From Didymella arachidicola (lineage: Eukaryota > Ascomycota > Dothideomycetes > Pleosporales > Didymellaceae), in the NCBI GenBank assembly GCA_016630955.3, contig CM049994.1:806001-870000 (forward strand): a DNA stretch of 64,000 nucleotides, written 5' to 3'. The notes below the pieces were generated by a model. That model searched no databases, was not told where the DNA came from, and worked only from the letters and a program-made list of their open reading frames with translations. Both the position numbers and the translations under genes were made by a program. Positions 34,195 through 44,500 of the stretch are shown piece after piece; positions within the stretch are counted from its first letter, which is position 1, and each line of letters begins with the position of its first letter.

Positions 34195-35161
34195 ATGTAT
34201 CAGCGAAACATGGGTCCGACAGTGGGCCTGCTGCGTCGAACACTAGCTGCAGATGTTGCAGCGACACCAAAGTGCTCGTCGAGGGCCTTGAGCGTGTCTG
34301 CGCGCAGGTTCAAAGACTCCAACGGCGTAGCGACTTCCGCTTCTGGTATGTTTTGAACTGGACTGCAGTAACCGAGGGCCACTTCTGACAGCATCAACAG
34401 CACCGGCGCAACCGGATTCCCGCAAAGCCCGAGCCGCCAACGCCCTCAGCCAGATCACTCGCCTTGGAGCAAACCGCCGTGCCGCTCAACCCGGGGGCAA
34501 CATCCCAGGCAGCCAGACGGAAGGGCAGCCCGGACGAGGCCCTCCACGTGTCAGGCCTGAAGGCAGCCTGAACATCACCAGGGAGGCATACGGGCCAGCT
34601 GGACCGAAAGGAGGAGCACCGCCGCCAGGCGCCATGGTTCGCGCACCTGCTCAATTGAAGCTCTCGCGCAACGGACCGCGAACAGGAGGCAACGCATCAG
34701 TCGGAGGCAGGCGCGGTCCCAATCTCCGAGGCCGTGAGGGAAAGAAAGGCGGCACAGGAAACCGTTCGGCTGGTGGTCCAAAGAAGCGCGAGCGTGGAAG
34801 CGAGGACGGCGGGCAAAAGGCCGATATAAGCAGTGTCAAGTTCGAAGACACATTGTCTGATGGCATGCTCCAGCATCTTCTGCGCCTGCAGCGGGGCCAG
34901 TGGGACCGCAAGCCGTACGAGCCCAAGTACGCGCCCGGAAGCTTCGCGGCGAACCAGTTGATACACCAAGGAAGGGAGCTGTTCCGTGGAGAGGCACCGC
35001 CGGTCAAGATCTGGGGCAGGCTGGAGAAGACAATAGGTGTGGTCGGCATGCACAATGCGGAGGCGCACTTGAAGGTCAGGCGAGTGACAGACTTGGACGA
35101 CGAGTCTTTGGGTCGTAGGAGAGAACACTTCGAGAGTAGCGATGGTGATTTTCAGATATAG
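34195..35161 (+). CDS. predicted mitochondrial protein, unassigned (possible mitoribosomal protein)
   Basis: Two exons (34195-34345, 34401-35161) give 303 residues. The N-terminus (MGPTVGLLRRTLAADV ... SSRALSVSARRF) is Arg/Ser/Ala-rich without acidic residues until the SARRF-like cleavage region, a typical matrix-targeting signal. A Gly/Pro/Arg-rich basic middle follows, then a folded-looking C-terminal part: SDGMLQHLLRLQRGQWD, APGSFAANQLIHQGRELF, VKIWGRLEKTIGVVGMHNAEA. This resembles fungal mitoribosomal accessory proteins in style, but I cannot name the subunit. The TAG at 35159 is followed in frame by 42 open codons of Ala/Pro-rich sequence up to TAG at 35285, so the stop may be recent. 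MYQRNMGPT or the inner Met could be the start. Confidence 0.7.
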
Positions 35162-36109
35162 GTAAAGGCGCCTGGGGCTAGCAAGGCATCTGCCCCCAAG
35201 GTTCCTGCCACAAACACACCTGCAGCAGTAGCGCAGGCAGCAGCAGCGAATGTCCCTGCATCAGAGCAGGCACCGGTTGTACAATAGACTAGCTGCAAAG
35301 TCGCATGTCCGAGGAGTGTAGAGAAGGCGCACACCAATTGTAACATCATCAACACAAGCAATTACCCAGGGCGCAGTTTCCTGTCCTAACAGTTCACCAC
35401 CACTGCTCCATTGGTCAACGACTGTCAAGTCAGGGTGGGAGTGCACGATTGCTTTTGCAACACCTTTCCCTCACCTCGATCAAACAAGCCATCGGGTCAA
35501 CCCTGTGGGTCCCGGCCTTCGCCTACATCAGCTGCTGAGCCTTTACCATCTGATGGTTTCGCTGACGAGATAAAGAGACAGCAAACAAGCCCTTGTGTAC
35601 GCTTCACGAGCACTTGAAAGCGCACTGCAGGAACTGAACATCAATCTACTATTCAGTCAGAAATGTGAATTCATTACAACGGCTACGCTTTGATGATCTC
35701 CCGTAAGAAGGTTATTGCCCCGCGAATCAACAGTGAAAGCTATCCAACCCGGCCAGTGGCCGATCTCTCATGTTGGAGGGAAATGTCGGATACGGCAGGA
35801 ACATGCTGTAGACAACAGAGTGTCTGCCTCCGTGCAACTAATGCAGAGATAAGCACTGTCTCCCTCTTCTTTTTTTAGAGGTCTGAAGCTCACATATGGC
35901 CCTTCCTGTAACAAGAAAGGTGACATTCCCCCGATATTTCCTCAGCACAACAAGTCCCATGGACGACATCATAATAGCCACGTGAACTCACCAAGCTGGA
36001 GTCGAAGTGTCCTAAATGACAGATTGAATGCTAGAACGCTGCAAATGCTATGCTATGCTTGCTGTTGATGCCTCGTTACCCTCCTACTAACCCTTCATTG
36101 ATCATGTCC
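35162..36109. other. intergenic, convergent 3' ends
   Basis: 948 bases. The first 126 are an open in-frame continuation of the preceding gene past its stop codon. The remainder shows no gene. Confidence 0.4.
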
Positions 36110-36715
36110 TCAATAACGTGGTAAGTCCTTGTATACCTTACATTGCAACCACTCCTCCTCCTGCCGTACCGAATGGCCAATCTTATTCCGTAGGACTTCA
36201 ATCGCACGCTCATGCTCCCAGGTCGGTGTATCCGCACCGCGCATCCCAATGAAACGCGCGAACATTCGCATCTTGATCTTCAGCCGCTCGATGTCAGTCA
36301 GCTTGCAATCTTCTGGTAGCGCTGGATCGTTCTGCAAGACCGGCTTGTTCCAGTCCATAGTTGAGGGATATTTATATGTCAATTCCGTCGGTGTGTAGGA
36401 TTGGCTGTAATATTCTGCGAGTCTATCCAGTTGCGCTTCTGTCAACGTGAATAGACTGAGCATGGTAGATGGGTAGTCTGGAGCGGGGTATCCAGTCCTG
36501 ACGTGCACTATGGGTGCGACGGTGAGCCGCATCTGAGAGATCTTGAGGGCGAGTTCGGGATTTCGCTCTGAGAGGGAGCGCTTGTTGATCCGTAGCACAA
36601 ACTTGGATGGGCACTTTGCATCCTGCATTTTGGCCAGGCGGCGGTCGCACAGCCGTGTCTTCGGGCGGTTTGCTTTGCTGATCTTGTTCTCCTTGCCTGA
36701 GCGGAAGGAAGGCAT
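36110..36715 (-). CDS. lineage-specific fungal protein, unknown function
   Basis: Single exon, 201 residues. A basic N-terminus (MPSFRSGKENKISKANRPK) precedes a segment with LSLFTLTEAQLDRLAEYYSQ and, near the end, KIKMRMFARFIGMRGADTPTWE. This two-motif layout (a short helix ending in QLD-LA-(Y/F)Y-QS, then (K/R)-(R/K)-FARF-G-RG) recurs in an expanded dothideomycete protein family that I know only as hypothetical. No signal peptide, membrane segment or catalytic motif is seen. Complete and intact. Confidence 0.75.
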   Translation of the reverse strand: MPSFRSGKENKISKANRPKTRLCDRRLAKMQDAKCPSKFVLRINKRSLSERNPELALKISQMRLTVAPIVHVRTGYPAPDYPSTMLSLFTLTEAQLDRLAEYYSQSYTPTELTYKYPSTMDWNKPVLQNDPALPEDCKLTDIERLKIKMRMFARFIGMRGADTPTWEHERAIEVLRNKIGHSVRQEEEWLQCKVYKDLPRY

Positions 36716-37290
36716 GGCCTGTTTGCGTACAGTATCTGTGCTATCTCAGCTGTTGGTTTGTAGGGAAGTTTGCTGCGGCCCGTTATCGTTGTTGAGATGC
36801 TGGATGCGAGCAAGGAGCAGGGGCATGGGGCGGCAGGCATATATAACGCAAGCACAAACGCACAAGACGAGGTCCTGAGAAGCATCTTTGTTGGTGCTTT
36901 GCTCTTTGTTACGCACATAAGACAGCCTGTCTTCGTGGGCGTGAAGCGTAGAAGCTTTGTCTTGCTTCATCACGTGTCCATTGTCTTCGAGTGGACAGAA
37001 CAGTATTCTGCACAACGCTGTTGTGTGTGCTAATACCGACCCAGAATTTTTATCGGCCAATGGTTGGCACGTATTGATGTTGCGCATTGTGAATTGCTTC
37101 GAGATGTGATAGTTGGAGCCTTTCACACCGGATGCGGCCCTGGCTGGTCGTTTCAGAGGTCTTGTCGAGAACGCACGGGAGATCGCTGCTCGCTTCTTGA
37201 AGCTCCATGTTGTAAGCCGTATTTGATCAGTAGCGAATCGCAGTCTCCGATCTTCGTCGATGCCGTAGACTAGGCGCGCAGGTGTAGGTC
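36716..37290. other. intergenic
   Basis: 575 bases between the start of the lineage-specific gene and the stop codon of the cysteine synthase gene. Nothing recognised. Confidence 0.4.
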
Positions 37291-38778
37291 TTAACTGTTA
37301 AGAATCTGCTCGAGCGACACGTCGTTCTCGGCGCCGCCAACGGGCTTGGTCTGAGCCCAAAATTTGCTGAGATGTCTTGCTCCACTGTGAAAGTTTCAGC
37401 AGATGAAGCATGAAGATGTTTTTGTGTCTTACCTATCACAGAGCAAAGTCACAATGCGGTGACCAGGGCCAAGTTGTTTTGCAAGCTTCGTAGCTGCCAC
37501 ACCTGTTGAAATTAGCATCTAAAAACCATCGCAGAAGTTCCATGTGACTCACAATTCACAGCGCTGGAGCTGCCAACGAAAATGCCGTCGTGCTCTACAA
37601 GCCAACGTGCCATAGACGTCGCTTGGTCATCACTTACTCGGATCGCGTCGTCAATGAGCTCTCTTCCAACATCAAAGTTGTGGGTAACGCGGTTGATGCC
37701 GATGCCCTCAACGATGGTATCGACCTGGTGGCGTCTACGTGTGCCTTCCTTCTCTTTCGGATCGAACATGACACCATATTTGACGCGGTTAAACAGCCCA
37801 CTGCCTGGTGGGTCGGCAAGTACAATCTTCACATCTGGCAAGCGCGACTTTAGAAAGAGCGCAACGCCAGAAATGGTCCCTCCAGTGCCGGCACCGCTCA
37901 CGAATGCATCAAGAAGTCCTCCCGTTTGCTCGAAAATCTCAGGCCCGGTACCGGTGAAGTGAGCACGCCAATTTGCCTCTGTCTCAAACTGGTCGGCGAA
38001 TAGCCCGCGACCGGGCCTGTCAGCTGAGGCTGTGTGCTCTGCTGCACGGGTCCGAGCGAGGTTGACGAACTGTTTCTGGTCCACGATAGGTGCTGGCTTC
38101 ACCCTTTCAACTTCTGCACCTAGTTTCAGAAGGATATCAGATTTCTCAGTAGCCATGTCGTTTGGCATACAACTAGTGGCAGTCAGTAAGACACTAATAT
38201 GAGTCATTGCGCTGCTCACATGTGCGCCTTGTAGCCACGCGCTCTGCAGATCGCAGCGAGCGAGATTCCAGTGCTGCCTACTGTGCCCTCGTAGATGGTG
38301 TCGCCGGAGTTGGGGATCAGTAAACCTTTCTCTTCAGCCTACCGATATCGTCAGCCAAGTCGTGATAATGCGCAGTGGATCTTGCCATTTCGATGATGCT
38401 CAAAGCAACACGATCTTTTGGACTGTTACCAGCACCATTCAAGAATTCCGCCTTGACCAGGATGTCGCATCCTGTATACTCGGATAGCGACTTTATTTTG
38501 ATGAGTGGTGTGTCGCCGATGCAGCCCTCTATGCCTTCTTTGATGTCACCGCTGCCTCCGCCTGTGACTAAAGAAGCCTTGAGCTCGACCAATGTCTTCT
38601 TCAGCGTATCCATATCATTGATATTTGATAGTTTTGAGAGAATCTTGTGCGGCTGCTTCGGCGCATCTTGAGGATTATGGGGTTCAGAAGAATTTGTCAA
38701 ACTCCGGTTATAGGCTGCGCTGAGGGCCACCCCGCTGAGGAATGCTCCTGCTATGTAATACCTGGTGTAATCAGGCAT
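37291..38778 (-). CDS. cysteine synthase-like PLP enzyme, mitochondrial-outer-membrane type
   Basis: Five exons (38778-38386, 38338-38220, 38172-37553, 37502-37433, 37384-37291) give 431 residues. An N-terminal hydrophobic segment (YYIAGAFLSGVALSAAYN) looks like a membrane anchor. The fold-type II core follows: NGAGNSPKDRVAL with the PLP-binding Lys at residue 121, EGTVGSTGISLA, the phosphate-binding GAGTGGTISGV, and the late SGARHLSKFW. This architecture matches the anchored cysteine synthases of fungi (the Mcy1/YGR012W group), distinct from the soluble sulfide-using CysK. Substrate use is uncertain. Intron 1 is best explained as GC-AG (ATG|GCAAGA...GGTAG|GCT) because no GT donor keeps the conserved IIEMAEEKGLL. 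It starts 178 bp from the divergent methyltransferase gene. Confidence 0.9.
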
Positions 38779-38956
38779 CTTCGATATATGTAAGCAAGCG
38801 AGTGGTGTTGAAAATGCGGCAATGCTCAGAGCATGCAGCTCTCACAACGTTCCCGGCTTGGCAGAGCAGGAGCGACCCGCACACTCCACCACGTGCGCGC
38901 GCGTAGAGAGCTTCCCAACCGTCACGACCCAGGCAAGACGAGCTGCACTGGCGTCA

Positions 38957-40498
38957 ATGGATTCGCCGCTCGTCACTCAGCTCTTTCGCCAGCTCTTCTC
39001 GCACCGAGCAGCACAATGCCTCGCCCGCGGAGCTCGACCGGCACTGAATAGCGCGCGCGCGCCCCAACAGCAGCGCCGAGGGAAGGCCACACGACTGGGT
39101 GATGGCGAAACTAGCCGGGAGAGCAGATGGACACCGAGGAGGAATGTGTTCCCACAAGAAAGGACAGAAGAATTTGAAAGATACCCCATGGTCACGTCAG
39201 ATATGCTGCGCAGTAGAAGAGAACGGCCACGCAGAGTGAGGATGCTGATGCGCGACTTCATTGAAGACAGCCTCTATAACCCAAACTACGGCTACTTCTC
39301 GAAGCAAGTTGTCATTTTCTCGCCTGGTGACCCCTTCGACTTCAACTCAATGAAGTCCGAGCACGATTTCTTCCAGCAACTGCGGCACCGGTACACAGAT
39401 TTCGAGGACGCGCTCGACCTGCAAGAACCGAATGAACTGCGCCAGCTCTGGCATACACCGACTGAGCTTTTCTCGCCATACTACGGAGAAGCGTTGGCGC
39501 GGTACTTGGTGGAGGACTACAAGTACAACTTCTTCCCATACCAAGATCTGATCATCTACGAGATGGGCGCAGGAAACGGAACGATGATGCTGAACATCTT
39601 GGACTACATAAGAGACCTACATCCAGACGTATACGAGCGCACGAAATACCGAATTATCGAAATCTCAAGCCAACTCGCAGACCTGCAACAAAAAGGTCTG
39701 GGTCACTCGGCCTATGCAAGAGGGCACTCGGACAAAGTCGAGATCGTGAACCGCTCCATCTTCGACTGGAACCAATATGTCTCCTCGCCCTGCTACTTCC
39801 TTGCGCTTGAGGTGTTCGACAACTTCGCCCACGACGCTCTGAAGTACGACAACGAGACCGGCGCCCCATACCAATCGCACATTGTGGTCGACCCGCGTGG
39901 AGAGATGTTCGAGTATTACTCTCGCACTCTCGATCCTGTAGCTACTCGGTTCTTGGAACGGCGACATGCTGCGTGCGAATCATATCCACACCCGCTTCAA
40001 GGCTCGCGTCTGATGCAGAGCCTGAAGGGTCTAGTTCCGTTCCGAACAAACCTCAGCCAGCCAGAGTACATCCCAACACGACTGATGCAGTTTTTCCACA
40101 TCCTTGCGTCCAAGTTTCCCAACCACAAGCTCATCAGCTCCGACTTTCACAAGCTGGGCGAGGCAGTCGAAGGCATCAACGCGCCGGTGGTCCAGACGAG
40201 GTACAAGAGGCAAATGATTCCTGTCTCGACACCTCTGGTGAGTGCAACAACCCGTAATTGTCTCCTATATGTGTACTGACTAGCTTAGGTCCACCAGGGC
40301 TACTTCGACATCCTTTTCCCCACCGACTTTGAGGTCATGGAGCCCATGTACACAGCCATCACGGGCAAATTCGCACGCACATATACGCACGAGGACTTTA
40401 TGGCGGGCAGGGCGGACATTGCAGAGACGAGCACGAAGAACGGCGATAACCCGTTGGTGACCTGGTACAAGAACGCGAGTGTCATGATCACCATGTAA
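38957..40498 (+). CDS. NDUFAF7/MidA-type mitochondrial protein arginine methyltransferase
   Basis: Two exons (38957-40237, 40289-40498) give 496 residues. I chose the ATG at 38957 because it opens an Arg-rich mitochondrial targeting sequence (MDSPLVTQLFRQLFSHRAAQ); an ATG 45 codons upstream gives a less plausible start. The SAM-binding loop is YEMGAGNGTMMLNILDYI near residue 200, followed by RIIEISSQLADLQQKGL. Further family segments are FLALEVFDNFAHDAL and VTWYKNASVMITM at the end. NDUFAF7 (MidA) methylates an arginine of the complex I 49-kDa subunit early in complex I assembly; the Pezizomycotina retain complex I, so this fits. Intron 1 is canonical (CTG|GTGAGT...TTAG|GTC). Confidence 0.88.
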
Positions 40499-40938
40499 GA
40501 GTATGGGCAGGACTAGTCTCGAGTGCTATATAGTTTGCAATACTCAGATCCGCGCATTCGTCGTGTGCCGCCACAGCAACATTTCGCCTGCGTTCACCGC
40601 ATTGCTGTAATCATTACCTCTCAACTCAGGCCACGTGCTTCAGTCCTCGTCCCTGTAGTCGAACATCGCAGCTAGCCCTGAAGCTTCAACATGGAAATAG
40701 GCTGTGACATTTCCACAAGTCCACGGATTATAACCTTCTGTACGCCTTCAATTGCACCAGTGCATTATCGTGATCACAGGGCAACTTGTCACAGTTGCCA
40801 TGCAGGCAAAAAGATAGCCTGCTACGCATTACCCCCTCCGAAGCCACAGCAAAAGCAAAAAAGGTAGAATCATTGGTTCATGTATTCCTATACCGTATTA
40901 GTACAGGAAGCAGGAAACATCTCCTTTTTGAGAAGAAC
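40499..40938. other. intergenic
   Basis: 440 bases after the methyltransferase stop codon; nothing recognised. It marks the left edge of the accessory-like block. Confidence 0.4.
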
Positions 40939-41090
40939 GTACCTGGTGGGGTTCGAACCCACGGCATCCGCATAACCCAGATGAGTCATAAGAGTCTGAC
41001 GAGTCTTATAAGAACGGCGCGCTACCACCTAAGAGGTGTTAGCACGAAATTTTTGTAGCGAGGGAATTCTGATCTTACTGCGCCACAGGA
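40939..41090 (-). tRNA. tRNA-Ile(UAU)-like gene, intron-containing, D-loop interrupted (probable pseudogene)
   Basis: Read on the minus strand. ATTCCTG can pair mostly with the terminal CAGGTAC (five of seven). Then TG, D-stem GCGC, an overlong D-loop of about 50 bases, and the matching D-stem GCGC. The anticodon arm CCGTT-CTTATAA places TAT at the anticodon with U33. A spacer of about 33 bases fits a tRNA intron after position 37. Then TGCGG, a short variable loop, and a perfect T-arm GTGGG-TTCGAAC-CCCAC. Without the roughly 45 extra bases in the D-loop this is a good cloverleaf for tRNA-Ile(UAU), whose fungal genes usually have introns. With them it is probably dead. A second copy of the 5' half sits at 51303-51335. 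Confidence 0.55.
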
Positions 41091-41566
41091 ATTGATTTTA
41101 ATAAAAGCCTCATCAATTTTAAAATATTATATCGTCAGTTTTCGTAAACTCAGAAAGGACTCCAATATGGCGTTAAGATGTCTTTCGTCCTTGTAACTTA
41201 CGATTATGTAGAGGCTCAATACTTTTTCTTGTGGCCTTCATATCTATCTATTTTGATTCAATTCTCAACGCATTTAGCTACAATAATCAGCCGAAAGAGC
41301 TTGGCTGCAGAAGCGATACGCCATCATCCAGTGCGCCGTCGGACCCTGGATCGATCCGCGGCGCAAGAGTCGATGACGGATGCAAGTCTGCGGCTTATTT
41401 CCATCCTGCACTTTCGCATCTAATAAGTCAATGGGTGTGTGCGTTTCCCATGATGACGAGTTTTGTGGAGCAGTCATTATGCTTGACGCGTGCGTTTCGC
41501 TTCTTTAAAGGCCCTTTGCCCGCATCCCCCAGCTTATGGGGCACCGTCAACAGGTCGTAAGCTAGC
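41091..41566. other. AT-rich intergenic, MFS gene 5' flank
   Basis: 476 bases. The first 130 are AT-rich and share about 20 bases of flank with the copy at 51303. The rest should be the promoter and 5' UTR of the MFS gene. Confidence 0.4.
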
Positions 41567-44500
41567 ATGATGTCTCGCACCAACGAGCAGACGCCGCTGC
41601 TCCAAGAGAGATGGAACGAAGAAGGGGAGAACCGAACAGTAAGATCATGTCACGCGTGCCAGCGCAAAGCTAAGCTTTGTTGACATGGACTAGCGTGTTC
41701 GGCCTCGTGATGCACGCGGCGCGTGATGCACACCCCACCAACATTGACCTATACTGCGCACCCCCCCATAACTCAACCCCACGATGCCGTTAAAAGAAGC
41801 CCTCGCAGAGCTAGCTACTTTGAAGTATGGAGAACATTTTACGTATAAAGATCTTGCCCAGAAACACGGTTGTTGTCGCACTACGTTGAGCCGAAGGCAC
41901 CAAGGTGTATGCGCGTCAAATGAGGTCAAATCAAAACACCAGCTAGTTCTCCACCCACGCGATGAAATAGAGGTTGTACAATACGTCAAATCACTTACCG
42001 AGAGACACCTTATGCCTACAAGAAAGATCCTGCGGAGAATCGTGAAGTCGCTGTGTCAATGGGAGCCCTCCGATCGATGGGTATCGCGCTTCCTTCATCG
42101 CTACCCCGACGACCTTCTCACAGCCTGGACCACGCCTATGGAAAAATCACGTCACGATGCTGCTTCATATGAATCCTTTAGCTCTTATTTTGACCTGCTG
42201 CACAGTACAATCAAGCAGCATTCAATAGAGCCTGAAAACACGTACAATATGGATGAGAAGGGATTCATGATTGGAGTGATGTCAAAGGGCGTCAGAATCT
42301 TCGATAAGCGACTCTTTGGGCGCCGGAAATACAAGCTAGCATCTCATGATGGCAACAGGAAGTGGGTGACAGTAGTAGGAGCAGTAGGAGCTGATGGTTA
42401 TGCGTTGCCGCCCGCAGTCATCTATCCTTCATCGTCTCTCCAGCTCCAAGAGAGCTGGGTGCAGCGCGTCGACGCAGGGAAACACGATATACACTTTGGT
42501 ACCTCAGTAAATGGCTGGATAAATGATGCTCTTGGTGTTGCCTGGCTGAAGCAGGTGTTTGATCGCTATACAAGAGTAAGAGCGCGAGGGAAGTACAGGC
42601 TCTTGATCCTTGATGGCCACGGCAGTCACGTTACCCAGGCCTTCATCGAATACGCTCATGCTAACAAGATTCTCCTACTTATATTCCCTCCGCACGCAAC
42701 CCACGCGCTTCAGCCGCTTGATGTAGCGTGCTTTGGGCCGTTGGCACAGAGCTACTCCATGGAACTCCTTCACCGCGGCCATACCACAGAGGGGTGGGTG
42801 CCTGTAGGTCAAGCTGACTTCTTCCCGCTCTTTTGGGCAGCTTGGAAGAAGACCTTCACCAAAGACCTCGTTGTACAGGCCTTTAAGTGTACTGGAATCC
42901 ACCCACCAGATGCCGACGTCGTGCTCAAGAAGTTCAGAATACCAACACCAAGGACGCCTAGCACGACCTCAGAGCCTACAGGGCCTCAGCCTGCACCAGG
43001 TTCACCTAGTTGGCGCAAGACGCAGCGGCTACTTAAGCGTGCAAGAGAAGAGGATAGGTCCAGTGCTGATGAGGCAGTTGATCAAGCCCTTCACCAACTC
43101 CACGTGCGATTAGAAGTCCAAGAAGCTCGGATTGAAGGCCTAGAAGAGGCTCTAAAGGCTAATAAGAATAAGAAGAGAAAGCGGAGGGTACTACCTTTGC
43201 AACCTATTGACGGTAATGACAGTGGTGGTGCAGTCTTGTGGAGTCCTTCACGCATTGAGCGCGCGAAGCAAGAACTCCAGGCAAAAGAGGACCTAGAGCG
43301 CGCTGCGGAGGCAGCAAAAGCTACTAAGAAGGAGCTTCAACACCAGAAGAAGCTTATTCAAGCGAAGGAGAAGGAAGATAAGCGTGTTGAGCGAGAGAAG
43401 AAGAAGGTATTGACAGCTAAGGCACAGGCTGCAAAGCGCGCTCAAATTGAGGCTTGTAAAGAAGAGGCTCAGCGCAAGAGCAACGCAGAAAAAAGTACCC
43501 AATTGCCTAAACAGGCTAAGAGTAAGGCCTCACAGAGATCTCAGTCAAAAGTAACAAAGAATCGTGGTGGTGGTGCTGTGCGAAGGCAGGTGGCTGCCCA
43601 TAAGGCGCCCTTACCACCTTCACCCACAACAACGTCTACTGGCCGCACCACGCGTCCTCCAAAAAAACTGTGGTAGCCAAAAGTTTCGCAATAGTCTATA
43701 TAGTAATCCACCAACTTATCTCGCGATAGTAGCGTTGTGGTGTCGATCAATAACCTCACTTATTCTGGGGTGCGAAAGTTGGTGGGGTGTGCATCACGCG
43801 CCGTGTGCATCACGAGGCCGAACTCGGTAGCTCCTTCGCATTGAAGATCTTCCCAATGAGTACAACCCAAGAGAATGGTCCAGATGGAACAAAATGGCCA
43901 ATGTGGTTGTCATCGCGGGCATGTCGAGTATGGGTGTCCGAGCCTTCAACAACGCATGTAAGCTGACTATCAACAGTTCTAAGCCCACTCGTCAGCAGCA
44001 TGTTTACCCCAGGAATCGCTCAGATCGCCGAAGACTTGGATTGTTCCACGACCGCTGTTATTGGCACAACGACTGGATATGTTGTTATGCTCGGTATCGG
44101 CCCGCTCCTGCTTGCGCCGCTCTCAGAGACATTTGGCCGCCGCAACCTATATCTCACATGCTTCTCGATCTTCGCGCTTCTCCAAATTCCGACTGGATTC
44201 TCTCCAAACATTGAATTCCTCATCGCCATTCGAAGCGTCGCAGGTTTCTTCGGTAGTGTTGGTGTCGCGAATGGAGGCGGCACAATTTCAGACATGTTCA
44301 TACCTAGCGAGCGCGCCGGCGTCTTTGGCTGGTATTTGCTCGGACCACTGCTTGGTCCCACAATTGGGCCATTACTGGGCGGAGTAATTGTTCAGCAACT
44401 CAGTTGGCGCTGGACTTACTGGATTATGGCCATCGTGTCCTTTGTCAACACAGCAGCCGGATACCTCCTGTTACGCGAGACATACGTGCCACGGATTTTG

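Larger units (their letters stand above)
41693..43827 (+). mobile_element. pogo/Fot1-type DNA transposon 1, intact, 2135 bp
   Basis: Terminal inverted repeats with one mismatch over 46 bp (41697-41742 and 43778-43823, starting GTTCGGCCTCGTGATGCAC) lie near each end. TA is duplicated outside (41691-41692 and 43828-43829), as for Tc1/mariner-superfamily insertions. One intact transposase frame fills the interior. Intact ends and frame suggest a recent insertion. The pre-insertion site can be rebuilt by removing the element and one TA, which restores a normal 55-bp intron of the MFS gene. Confidence 0.93.
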
